Source of the DNA: Maribacter sp. BPC-D8
GTDB lineage: Bacteria; Bacteroidota; Bacteroidia; Flavobacteriales; Flavobacteriaceae
NCBI RefSeq assembly: GCF_035207705.1
Contig: NZ_CP128187.1
Span: 3,162,001 to 3,226,000, forward strand
Direction of reading: 5' to 3'
Length of the DNA stretch: 64,000 nucleotides
Made by a program: the position numbers and the translations under genes. The notes under the pieces are model-generated. The model searched no databases and was not told where the DNA came from. It saw only the letters and a list, made by a program, of their open reading frames with translations. Below are positions 20,901 to 28,449 of the stretch, one piece after another. How positions within the stretch are numbered: position 1 is the first letter of the stretch; each line of letters begins with the position of its first letter.

Positions 20901-22328
20901 AATGATTAGCTTACCCCCAAATAACAATGCCCCATACATTTCCCAAACCGAGAAATCAAAACAATACGAATGGAACATGGTCCACACATCGTTCTCATTA
21001 AAATCATAAAACTGATCATCATTAACGAACAGACTTACAATATTTCTATGCTCTAATTGTACACCTTTAGGCTTACCCGTAGTACCAGAAGTGTAAATGA
21101 TATATATTAAATCGTTTGGCTCTAGTGTGATGTCTTTAATCTCTTCAGTAGAATAGGTATCGCGAGTTGCCTTAAATTCTTCTATTGCCGCTGCATCAAT
21201 CGTGAAATCGCAATTACTATCTTCTTTAATGTAATCGATTCGCTCCTCTGGGTAATTTGGATCTACAGGTACATATACAGCCCCTGCCTTTATAATACCC
21301 ATCATACTTACAATCAACCATTCGCTACGCTCCAGTATTAAACAAGCAAAATCACCTTTGGTTGCGCCATGTTTTTTAATAAGATAGTCGGCAAATTGAT
21401 TCGATAGTTTATGAAGCTCATCATAGGTTAACGAATTTTCTTCGTAAACAACCGCTATGTTATTCGGAGTTTCAACTGCTTGTTCATTTAAAAGATCAAC
21501 AATAGTTTTCTCTTTTGGGTATGTCGCATAAGGGGTATTAAATTCATTCAATACTATAGATTGCTCTTTTTCTGAAAGAATATTAATACTACCTACTGCT
21601 GTTGATGGTTGTTCAATTAAAAGCGGCACAATTTGCTTGTAATGCACCATAAACTGTTCAATCAAATCTTTTTCGAAAACATTCTCATTAAAAACGAGGT
21701 CGAATTTGATATGCTCATCAGCAATATTCAATACAAGCTTAATATTAGAATCAGTTTCAACCGTACCTATAAACTTAATGGAATCTGTAGCATCGTTGTC
21801 TTTTGAAACAGCAGCCGCGTCTTTTTTAGAATTTATCGCTAATACAAAATCTAAAACTGCATTTTCACCATTGTCCTTTACTAGATTAAAATCTTTTAAA
21901 AATTTATCGGTCGGGTATGGATTCGCTTTATGTAAAGCAAGTATCTCTTTTGTTTGATTATTTAAAGTAGTAAAGTCTGCAGTAGGATCTATGCTATTTC
22001 TAAATAGCGATAGCTTATTATGAGCATTGTCGTTATCATCGATAGTTAAACCAAATGCAATATCAATTTGATTCGTGTATCGCTGTAAAAGAACACTTAA
22101 TGCCGTAATTAAAAATACTTCAATCTTATTATCGTCAGCTAAACTAACCTTTACTTTACTAGTGACATCAGCAGAAAATCGGGTACGCAACAACGACCCT
22201 TGACCATCGCTATTCTTTACAGTAAGCTTTCTACTCGGCAGGTCTAGTAATTTTACATCATCTAATAAAACATTCTTCCAATAGGCTTTTGTAGAATCGG
22301 TTATTAAATTCACTTTTTTGGCTTCCAT
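14943..22328 (-). CDS. Hybrid NRPS-PKS: C(partial)-A-PCP-KS-AT-ACP-aminotransferase
   Basis: A 2461-residue megasynthase. Residues 1-260 resemble the C-terminal half of a condensation domain and lack HHxxxDG, so this looks like a loading module. The A domain is at about 265-765 (YTSGTTGKPKG at 412). Its ten pocket residues, read by eye against GrsA, are D458 F459 W462 N501 I527 G529 G553 I561 F562 K750, giving DFWNIGGIFK, close to the threonine code DFWNIGMVHK. PCP Ser807. KS at 863-1290 has Cys1034, His1170 and His1209. AT at 1385-1680 has Ser1480 in GHSLGE and the malonyl-type HAFH at 1576. ACP Ser1803. After a Pro/Gln-rich linker (1850-1985) comes a class III PLP aminotransferase at 1985-2410 with Asp2211 and Lys2239. 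There is no KR, DH or TE. Expected chemistry: Thr plus malonyl gives a beta-keto thioester that is aminated at C3, as in iturin and mycosubtilin synthases. The C-terminal tail (PPVPGARLGRD region) may dock to the next enzyme. Confidence 0.95.
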   Translation of the reverse strand: MEAKKVNLITDSTKAYWKNVLLDDVKLLDLPSRKLTVKNSDGQGSLLRTRFSADVTSKVKVSLADDNKIEVFLITALSVLLQRYTNQIDIAFGLTIDDNDNAHNKLSLFRNSIDPTADFTTLNNQTKEILALHKANPYPTDKFLKDFNLVKDNGENAVLDFVLAINSKKDAAAVSKDNDATDSIKFIGTVETDSNIKLVLNIADEHIKFDLVFNENVFEKDLIEQFMVHYKQIVPLLIEQPSTAVGSINILSEKEQSIVLNEFNTPYATYPKEKTIVDLLNEQAVETPNNIAVVYEENSLTYDELHKLSNQFADYLIKKHGATKGDFACLILERSEWLIVSMMGIIKAGAVYVPVDPNYPEERIDYIKEDSNCDFTIDAAAIEEFKATRDTYSTEEIKDITLEPNDLIYIIYTSGTTGKPKGVQLEHRNIVSLFVNDDQFYDFNENDVWTMFHSYCFDFSVWEMYGALLFGGKLIIPSKEVIKDPYEFMSLVIKEKVTILNQTPSSFLNIMGSLPSGAIDLNLRYVIFGGEALFPKYLEKWYRKFPSIQFVNGYGITETTIFTTFNIIDDEDIKTNISNIGNCISTLSSHVVNTNNQLQPIGVIGELCISGHGLARGYLNRPELTAQKFIDNPFAHGEKMYRSGDLVKRLSDGTLEYIGRIDHQVKIRGHRVELGEIESSIDAIAGIKRTVVLPNTNEEGETRLVAYLLADGEKPEISSIKQELFDTLPEFMMPTFFMWVDEFPTNSNGKIDKEKLPEPEYLRSSSDVIFRKPRTKTEKGLASIWEKELKVSGIGLDDNFFEMGGTSIVAQKVVNAIMKTLQVRIPVTKLYQHTTISTLSEFMGGDKKTVLFSSKRKVKNKSNDVAIIGMAGRFPGVNTIDEFWDVLKNGKETISFFTKEELDQSIPASLRNDPLYVAARGVVPSAKMFDARFFGLTPKLAEAMDPQQRLFLELAWEALEESGHLPEHYTGRVGVYAGAGTNTYYKKNVLPNSEVVETIGQLQLDTVNEKDYVASRTAYQLNLKGPAVSVHSACSTSLLAIAEAAESIRNGHCEVALAGGSSITAPINSGHLYQEGSMLSTDGHCRPFDAQAMGTVFSDGAGVIVLKNLEEAKNDGDIIYGVIKGVGINNDGGGKGSFTAPSAEGQANAIKSAIDDANISPDTISYVEAHGTATPLGDPIEIEGLNLAFGEQSKKNFCGLGSVKSNMGHMTAAAGVAGLIKTILAFNHKVIPPSLGFDKPNPVIDFENSPFYVTNTLTPWEVEGPRRAGISSFGVGGTNVHVVVEEYEMEAKTSKFQRPLQLLPISAKTETSLAGFETVLKKHIDAKLDLNLADVASTLSTTKASFSHRRFILASDTKDASAFLIDNNLKATQSSVVKNVPSEIVFLLPGQGSQYLNMGKDLYEGESVFREAVDICSDLLLDTIKVDIREIIFQDASSEDAENKLRDTRYTQPALFTIEYALAQLWMSWGIQPTVLCGHSLGEFVGAHLAGVFSLEDALKLVSMRGILVSGLPKGSMLTVRIDQESLEQMLPDTLSIAAVNSAKLCVVSGEDDEITKFSELLKEQSLPYRLIATSHAFHSSMMDPILEEFGDVVKKINLNIPELPIISTVTGTWLTNEEAVDPVYWTNHLRDTVRFSDAMDTIVKLEDVVLLEVGPGNTLTTLSRQNKGAKNIKSLASLPIPKKDENSYHGVLKALGQLWLTGLTVDWNALYINQERQKLRLPTYVFDRKPCWIDPVVSIPKERTHLNADQPITRIIEKPKSAAPMRNVSILNKISELISNSYGIELEVADKDSSFLELGLDSLILTQMAITCKKEFKIPITFRQLNEDINTPELLANYLDKNLPAEFMAPQPVAEAAPQPVAAFNQMQQVVPANYNTSATNQTAIGLIGEQLNLLSRQLQLLQGNTVAQAPQPVAVQKPVPAKVVNGSASLDARSEQEKLEHKKPFGASPRIEKKSTGLDQAQSQYLKDLTIKYNTKTIGSKNYAQDNRAKMADPRVVSGFKPLTKELVYPVVIGKSSGNRLWDVDGNEYIDALNGFGSCFFGYQPDFIKKAMHDQIELGYEVGPQHPLAGEVCELLCEFTGHDRAALCNTGSEAVLGAMRIARTVTGRSLIVAFTGAYHGINDEGIVRGSQKKKTFPAAAGILPEAVQNMLILDYGTDESLQIIKERAHEIAGVLIEPVQSRRPDFQPVEFIKNVREVTTAEDIPFIFDEVITGFRMHPGGAQALFDVKADLATYGKVIGGGVSIGAIVGKKEYMDALDGGFWQYGDDSYPEVGVTYFAGTFVRHPLALASAKAVLLHMKEQGPSLQANVSAMTERMAKSLNATIEKDGLPIEITYFGSLWRLKFKKEIPHSELLFVSMREKGIHIWDGFPCFLTTAYTSDDVDFLMKTLLSSIDELVAVGILTKEGINGNHVVSSQSSFDKLNTPPVPGARLGRDEKGQPAWYVADASQESGYMKIDI

Positions 22329-22799
22329 TATAAAATGATAATTAGGTATAGACTTGTAGGGTTGTTATTTACTTGTTTTTCAAAAGGAATATCATAATCG
22401 TTTTAAAACGCTATATGAATAACTTAATAATTAAATAAAAATTTTAATTCATTAATGTTTTACGAATACTTTCAATTAAAGTTCCTGTATAAAATAATGT
22501 AAATAAACAATGCAGTAAAATTACTAAATATCATAAACATTTCTGTTTCAAACAAGTAGCAAAAAAGTAGAACTCTGAATATAAAAATAAGTTAATTAAC
22601 TGGTTTTCAGTTTTATACAACAAAAACTGTTATTAATTATGCCATTCAATATTTTTTTCTGTTCTAAAATTTCGTCGAGAAAAAAATAACGTTCTTCGAT
22701 ACCAAAATAAATTTTAAAAATACCGGTAATTATTGGTAGATGAGAAGCAGTTTTCTTCGTCAAAAAATAGCAGAAATTGTTCTCTTACTATATGCATAA
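22329..22799. other. AT-rich gap upstream of the hybrid synthetase
   Basis: About 470 bases after the terminator and before the hybrid synthetase. Because of that terminator it should hold the synthetase's own promoter, but no full TAnnTTTG box on the minus strand was found. No open frame of note. Confidence 0.4.
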
Positions 22800-22842
22800 A
22801 AGCATTTATACCGAAGTAATTTTTACTTCGGTATAAATGCTT
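22800..22842 (-). terminator. Perfect 20-bp hairpin terminator after the C-A-PCP-TE gene
   Basis: Bases 22800-22819 pair perfectly with 22823-22842 around a 3-base TTT loop. On the minus strand the stem is followed by TTTTATG. It begins 22 bases after the stop of the synthetase ending at 22864. The long stem and short U-run make it a strong intrinsic terminator candidate, which would place the two large synthetase genes in separate transcription units. It may also stop transcription on the plus strand. Confidence 0.85.
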
Positions 22843-22863
22843 AAACTTTGACTAATTACAATA

Positions 22864-25800
22864 TTAGCCCTTACTATTGTCATCAAGAACCTTTTGCAGC
22901 GTTGTAGCCAAGACTTTATCATTTGGCGGATAAAACATACTCAGGTGGTCACCTGGTACATAATGTAGCTCAATTCCGTTTTCTGCAAAAGATTTCCAGC
23001 CAAGATTTACGCTATCGTGCGTATAATCAATAACATCTTCAATTCTAAATAAGTCGACCTTTATAGCCAATGGTTGTAAATGATATTTATCGACAACCTT
23101 ATTATGCTCAATAATTCGGCTTTCGTACTCCCAATCATAATCCGTTTTGGATACTGCAGCTTTATCTTTCTTTACTCTTAAATACAATTTCTTCAAGTTA
23201 GCTTTAGTGACTCCAATTCTATATTTAAATCCTTCTACACTTGATAATTGCTTTAAAACATGTAGGGTCTTATTCGCTAAATAATTAAAATAAGCCATCT
23301 TTTTGCCTAAACTGGTACTCTTGCCATAATGGGCATATGCGTAGGTATCTAAAAGTGCTAAAGCAGAAATCTCTTCTCCTTTTGCCATTAATTGTTTTGC
23401 CATTTCATAGGCGATAATACCCCCAGAAGAATAACCCGCCAACTTATAGGGTCCTTTTGGCTGTGTTGCCAAAAGAGCTTCATTATAATGTGCTGCTATT
23501 TCTTCGACCGTCTGTAACAAATCTTCTTTACCGTCTAGTCCTTTCGCCTGAAAAGCGTAAATAGGCTGATCAGCATCCATGTGATCCTTTAAAGTTTTAA
23601 AAGAAAGTATATTTAACCCTGCACCGTGAACTATAAATAGCGGTGTTTTAGATCCGTTTTTTTGAATTGGCACTAAAGAATCCCAGGTTACGGTATGCTC
23701 CTCAATTTTTAATAAACTAGCCAGACTTTTAACCGTCGAATATTCGAACAAAGAAGATAAAGGTAATCGCTGACCAGATTTCTCTTCTAGCCTAGTCATT
23801 ACTTTTGCAGCAATTAACGAATGCCCACCTAATTCAAAGAAATCATCGTTTAGATTAACGTTGTCTAAAAACAAACACTCTTTCCAAACCTCTGAAACTA
23901 ATTTTTCGGCTTTGGTAAAAGGTTGAACACGCTCCTCTTTAGTAGTGATGATATGCGTATCATCTGGTAGACTTTTTCTATTTAATTTACCGTTGATCGT
24001 TACGGGCAGTTTATCTAATTTAATATAGTCATGAGGTAGCATAAAAACGGGTAACTCCGCCGCTAATTGCTTTTTCCAAAGCGCAACATCTGTATCCCAT
24101 TCGTTACCATTATAAACTATATATGCTTTTAAAGCATTATTTCTAACATCGGTAGCAGCTGATTGAATTCCTTTCAGTTTATTTAAAGAATGCTCAATTT
24201 CGCCAAGTTCAATTCTATGTCCGCGAACTTTAACCTGTCCATCTTTACGACCTAAACATTCAATTTGACCATTAGGTAAAAGTTTACCTAGATCTCCCGA
24301 TAAATACATTTTAGTGGTCGTTTCCGCTTTAAAAGTATTGTTGACGAAACGTTCATTGGTAAGTTCTTGTTGACCTAAATACCCATTGGTTACACCATCG
24401 CCAGCAATTACGATTTCTCCAACTTCACCAGTTCTCACTGGTTTACCGTTGGTATCTAGAATATAAATATTGGTATTTGCAATAGGTCTCCCTATGGTAA
24501 TCGGATCATCTTGATCTGAAATTTTTGTAAGTATACAGCACACCGTGGTTTCCGTAGGTCCGTAAATATTCCAAACTTCATCAACCTTTTCTAATAACTT
24601 TAATGAAAGTGCTTTAGAAACTGGTTCACCACCAATAAGTGCTTTTATATGCAATGGTTTTTTCCAACCAGAATCTAATAAAATTTGCCAGATGGTTGGT
24701 GTTCCCCAAATTACCGTAATGTTATCTTCAATTGCCTTTTGTAATAAAAGGTGTCCATCTTTTCGTGTTTCTTCATCGACCAATACCACACTTGCACCGT
24801 GAACCAATGGCAAGAAAATCTCCATCACCATGGCATCAAAAGAGATAGTGGTAGTTGCGAATATCTTATCATTTGGTGTAATACCTGGCTCTTTGCCCAT
24901 CGAAAACAACAGATTCACAACATTATTATGTGTTACCTGAACTCCTTTTGGCTTACCGGTAGATCCAGAAGTATATATAATGTATGCTCCTGCATCAGAA
25001 GGCACATTTACATCAATTATGGTTTCACTAGTTTCGTTTGTTTTGATTCTTAATTCTTCAATGAAAATCGTTTTGACACCATGCTCAAGTGCTTGTTTTG
25101 ATTTGTCACAAATAAAGAACGTCGATTTAGCATCTGAAATCATCAATAAGGTTCGATTATCAGGGTAGCCGGTATCTATAGGCACATATCTAGCTCCACA
25201 TTGAAGAATTGCAAATAACGTCGCAATTAACTCAGGTGATCTATCCAATGAAATAGCAACTGTATCTCCGGTTCTTATGCCTTTTTCCCACAGGTACACA
25301 GCAGTACTATTTATTTTTCGCTGCAACTCTGCATAGGTAACCTTCTCGTTTTTAAATTCTAATGCAATTGCAGTTGGTGTGCTTGTAGCCTGCTTATATA
25401 ACAACTCATGAAGCGTAGTGTTTGGATAATCTAATGACACTCCCGTTACGATACTATCTTCGTTCGATCTATTTAGTATTTCAGATAATTTAGCATTAGG
25501 CTGTTCAATCAATTTATTTAAAATAGTATTGAACGTTTCGCCCATAGCCTGTATAGTACTTTCTTTAAATAAGTTGGTATTATACGACCACTCCAACACT
25601 ATATTATCTTTCGACCCTGTTGCATTTAAGAATAATTCGAAGGTTTCATATTCTCGTTCATTACTATGGTATTGATATGAAAGTCCTTCAAAAGTAACGC
25701 CATCGTCCAAATCCATATCCACATTAAAAACTACCGGCACCAATGGCACTCTACCAGGAGTTCTAGGAATGTTAAGCTTCTTCAATAAACTACCAAATGA

Positions 25801-26859
25801 CAATTCTTGATTTTCGAAAGCATCAAAATTGGCAGATTTTCTTTTCTTTAAATAATCTATAAAACTGTCGTTAATATCTAGATTACTTTTCATCGGTAAC
25901 AACTTCACACAATGCCCAACAAGATGCTTTGCCCCCATTGATGATTGCCCTGCAACAGGCAACCCAAGCACAATACCTTCTTGTTCGGTAATTTTATATA
26001 GCAAAATTTCAAAAGCCGCCATTAAGGTAAGTACCAAACTAGAGTTACCTTTAATTCCGGTTTGCTTAATACCTTTTACTACATTTTTATCTAATAACTG
26101 ATTGATACGCGCACCGTTATAGGTTCTCTTCGTTATCTGTTTAAAATCTGTCGGAAGATTAGTTATCGGAATATCGTTTTGAAAGACATTCAACCAGTAT
26201 TGTTCGGTTTGATTGAATTCAGGACTTATTTTTATTTCATTTTGATGCGCCACATATTCAGTATATGGTACAGCATCAGGAAGATTATGAGCTACATTTT
26301 TGACCTTTGCAGAATACAAAGCGCCTAATTCTTGCATGATAATACCTAAAGACCAACCATCACATACAATATGATGTGTAGTCATTATAAACTGAAATTT
26401 ATCCGATTCAGTTCTAAGAACGGCAAATCGTATTAAGGGTTCTTTGGTTAGGTCAAATGCTTTACCAGTATCGTTCTTGGTATAGTTTTTTATGGCAGCT
26501 TCCTTCTCTTCAGCCGACAGACTTGAGTAATCTTGTAAGTCTAAGTTTGCTATGATGGAAGCAAATACATTAATAAATTTTCCATCGGGACTAAATACAG
26601 AACGTAAAGCTTCGTGCCTACTAATAAGCATGTCAACAGACCATTGCAAGGCGGTAATATCTAAATTACCTTCAAACTCAATAGTCAATGAGAGGTTATA
26701 CGCTTTATTCGCATCGTCACCACCAAAATAACAAGAATACCAAATCTCTTCTTGCGCATCTGTAGTGTGCAGAATATGCTTTATCTCTGGACCTTCAAAA
26801 GGGTTAAAATGTGTTAGTACTTCCAAGTTTTTTAAATAATATAGGTTAATGCAATTCAA
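22864..26859 (-). CDS. Nonribosomal peptide synthetase C-A-PCP-TE
   Basis: A 1331-residue terminating module. The condensation domain (about 25-460) has an intact HHIVCDG with His162, His163 and Asp167. The adenylation domain (about 475-970) has YTSGSTGKPKG at 629. Pocket residues read by eye are D675 A676 M679 W718 L741 G743 I765 V773 C774 plus the A10 Lys (NGK, residue 958), giving DAMWLGIVCK. This does not match a well-known code but suggests a hydrophobic amino acid. The PCP serine is Ser1014 in LGGHS. The type I thioesterase (about 1070-1331) has Ser1144 in GYSSG, Asp1171 and His1305 in PGDH. It should take the acyl chain from the hybrid synthetase, add one residue and release the product by hydrolysis or cyclisation. 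Gene order is opposite to the inferred order of use. Confidence 0.95.
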   Translation of the reverse strand: MNCINLYYLKNLEVLTHFNPFEGPEIKHILHTTDAQEEIWYSCYFGGDDANKAYNLSLTIEFEGNLDITALQWSVDMLISRHEALRSVFSPDGKFINVFASIIANLDLQDYSSLSAEEKEAAIKNYTKNDTGKAFDLTKEPLIRFAVLRTESDKFQFIMTTHHIVCDGWSLGIIMQELGALYSAKVKNVAHNLPDAVPYTEYVAHQNEIKISPEFNQTEQYWLNVFQNDIPITNLPTDFKQITKRTYNGARINQLLDKNVVKGIKQTGIKGNSSLVLTLMAAFEILLYKITEQEGIVLGLPVAGQSSMGAKHLVGHCVKLLPMKSNLDINDSFIDYLKKRKSANFDAFENQELSFGSLLKKLNIPRTPGRVPLVPVVFNVDMDLDDGVTFEGLSYQYHSNEREYETFELFLNATGSKDNIVLEWSYNTNLFKESTIQAMGETFNTILNKLIEQPNAKLSEILNRSNEDSIVTGVSLDYPNTTLHELLYKQATSTPTAIALEFKNEKVTYAELQRKINSTAVYLWEKGIRTGDTVAISLDRSPELIATLFAILQCGARYVPIDTGYPDNRTLLMISDAKSTFFICDKSKQALEHGVKTIFIEELRIKTNETSETIIDVNVPSDAGAYIIYTSGSTGKPKGVQVTHNNVVNLLFSMGKEPGITPNDKIFATTTISFDAMVMEIFLPLVHGASVVLVDEETRKDGHLLLQKAIEDNITVIWGTPTIWQILLDSGWKKPLHIKALIGGEPVSKALSLKLLEKVDEVWNIYGPTETTVCCILTKISDQDDPITIGRPIANTNIYILDTNGKPVRTGEVGEIVIAGDGVTNGYLGQQELTNERFVNNTFKAETTTKMYLSGDLGKLLPNGQIECLGRKDGQVKVRGHRIELGEIEHSLNKLKGIQSAATDVRNNALKAYIVYNGNEWDTDVALWKKQLAAELPVFMLPHDYIKLDKLPVTINGKLNRKSLPDDTHIITTKEERVQPFTKAEKLVSEVWKECLFLDNVNLNDDFFELGGHSLIAAKVMTRLEEKSGQRLPLSSLFEYSTVKSLASLLKIEEHTVTWDSLVPIQKNGSKTPLFIVHGAGLNILSFKTLKDHMDADQPIYAFQAKGLDGKEDLLQTVEEIAAHYNEALLATQPKGPYKLAGYSSGGIIAYEMAKQLMAKGEEISALALLDTYAYAHYGKSTSLGKKMAYFNYLANKTLHVLKQLSSVEGFKYRIGVTKANLKKLYLRVKKDKAAVSKTDYDWEYESRIIEHNKVVDKYHLQPLAIKVDLFRIEDVIDYTHDSVNLGWKSFAENGIELHYVPGDHLSMFYPPNDKVLATTLQKVLDDNSKG

Positions 26860-27207
26860 AATTTAGGGGAACCAACAGTCACAAAGATCTTATAATTTAA
26901 AGTTTCTTTATTCCTTTTAATCAAGTATTTACTACTTATTTAAAAACAAATTAAAGATGTTGAATTCATTAAACGATCATCATCATGGCTGCGATTAAAA
27001 ATTTACAATTATAACATTGTGCTATAAATATATTATTAATCTATAGAATAGAAATTTAGTTTCGCTGATCTGTAGCGAATATTAGATGTGTGTTTAAATT
27101 GGAAGAAAAAATCAAAATTTTATGGTGATTTTTAAACTTTTAGACGTGTACCGATTGGCTAAAAATGGCAAACTTTAATAGCCATTACATTTAATTTTAA
27201 AACACAA
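26860..27207. other. AT-rich region upstream of the TE-containing synthetase
   Basis: Very AT-rich DNA that should contain the promoter for the gene starting at 26859. No exact TAnnTTTG box in the right orientation was found; near-matches such as CAAAATTTA at 26858-26866 have the wrong spacing. No gene seen. Confidence 0.35.
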
Positions 27208-27248
27208 AAAGTATAGTAATGAATCAATAAAATTCATTACTACACTTT
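27208..27248 (-). terminator. 17-bp hairpin terminator downstream of the 83-residue ORF
   Basis: Bases 27208-27224 pair with 27232-27248 with a single mismatch, around a 7-base loop. On the minus strand the stem runs into a T-rich tail (TTTTTGTGTTTT). It lies 80 bases after the stop of the small minus-strand ORF at 27328-27579, consistent with it ending that transcript. Confidence 0.65.
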
Positions 27249-27327
27249 ATATTAAGTACCAATTGAGCACTACTTGTTTAAAATAGAAAACACTTTCATA
27301 AAGAAAACATTCTCATCTTCTAATCAC

Positions 27328-27579
27328 CTAAACTTTCAACAACCTTTCGGTCATAATTTTGGCGTACAAAATTTGATTTTGCTCAATGGCGTTGAATGCA
27401 TTTTTAACTTGTGCACTCTTAGATTTTTCACGAACCAATACGTTATCGGTTTCGTTACTCTTCGCACTTTTCTTTAAGCTAAAATAAGGCTTAAGGTGCA
27501 TGTAGCAATCTTCAAGAGAAACTAACTTTTTCTTCTGATAAGGAAATGTTAGCTTCCCGTTTAAAATGTTAGATATCAT
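27328..27579 (-). CDS. Small hypothetical protein (83 residues)
   Basis: An 83-residue, Lys/Ser/Asn-rich soluble protein with no signal peptide or membrane segment and no family I recognise. It is preferred over the overlapping plus-strand frame because its composition is protein-like (alternating charged and aliphatic residues, LVSLEDCYMHLKPYF) and because a terminator-like hairpin lies 80 bases downstream in the same direction. It stands alone in the gap between the peptide synthetase and gmd. It may be a genuine orphan gene or a spurious frame in AT-rich DNA. Confidence 0.45.
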   Translation of the reverse strand: MISNILNGKLTFPYQKKKLVSLEDCYMHLKPYFSLKKSAKSNETDNVLVREKSKSAQVKNAFNAIEQNQILYAKIMTERLLKV

Positions 27580-28177
27580 CGTATGGTGGTTTAAGTTGAC
27601 AAAATAACGGGGAAAAACAATAAATATTATAAATCAGAGCTCAAGTACTATTTCAAATAGACTAAAATTATTCATTAAGCTTTGATTAAATAAACTTAAT
27701 ATAAATATTAATATCTACACCACTTTTGTATGAATTTTACTAAAATTTAACAAAATTTCTTTTAAAATGATAATATCAAAATGATTATTTGACTTTACAG
27801 ATTCCAATTTAAAGAAGCTCCTTGTTATACAATCTACAAGTTCATTTAGAACCGTAAATTTTCAATCCCTTCAACCATAAATAATCCATTGACTTTGTTA
27901 ATTAGTTAAATTCAACAATTACCACGTGACCAAGTAAGACGAAGGCTACAAAGCGATTACTTGGCAACTAAAATCAGCCACATCCTATGACCTAAAAAAA
28001 TAAAGGAGTAATAATACCACACATTAACTTAATAAATCATCAACCAGAAAATCCCATATATAGTAAGATTACAACACTTTACAATTATGAAAATAGATCA
28101 AAAACACAGTTCAACGATTATATCATTAATTGGTCTAAGGTTTGTTTGCATTGATCTGTAATACATAAATAATGTCC

Positions 28178-28185
28178 TAAATTTG
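28178..28185 (+). promoter_or_regulatory. Putative distal -7 element upstream of gmd
   Basis: TAAATTTG matches TAnnTTTG exactly, about 265 bases before the gmd ATG. The -33 position holds only a weak CTG at 19-base spacing. Use of this site would give a leader of roughly 250 bases. Confidence 0.3.
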
Positions 28186-28335
28186 CAGCACAACCATTAA
28201 CCATAGTTACAAGATTAAGAATATTTACATTTAATCTTAATGACTTCTGATACTTTAATTATTGTTATCTCGTTAATGGTAAAATTGAGCTTTTGCCTTC
28301 AATAATCTAGTTATACTAATTAAGAAAAAATCGTT

Positions 28336-28343
28336 TAATTTTG
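28336..28343 (+). promoter_or_regulatory. Putative proximal -7 element upstream of gmd
   Basis: TAATTTTG matches TAnnTTTG exactly and lies about 107 bases before the ATG at 28450. No TTTG at the expected -33 distance was found. Confidence 0.35.
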
Positions 28344-28449
28344 TAAACTATTACGCTATTATTTAGAGTATTGTATAAAACTATGATACTTGGTAATAGT
28401 TAAAATTGAAATTGAAAAAAAAACATTTATAAATCCATTTTACAATAGT

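Larger units (their letters stand above)
27580..28449. other. Long AT-rich upstream region of gmd
   Basis: Some 870 bases without a convincing gene, forming the divergent region between the small minus-strand ORF and the GDP-mannose dehydratase gene. Two plus-strand TAnnTTTG boxes lie within it, at 28178-28185 and 28336-28343. It is long for a flavobacterial promoter region and could hold regulatory sites or a leader RNA, but no stable long hairpin was seen. Confidence 0.45.

Noticed and set aside
27274..27477. 67-codon plus-strand frame
   Set aside because: Overlaps the 83-residue minus-strand ORF, is Phe-rich as expected for an antisense frame in AT-rich DNA, and has no supporting signals.
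28390..28449. 20-codon N-terminal extension of gmd
   Set aside because: The family's Rossmann motif begins right after the ATG at 28450; the extension is Lys/Asn-rich and not family-like.
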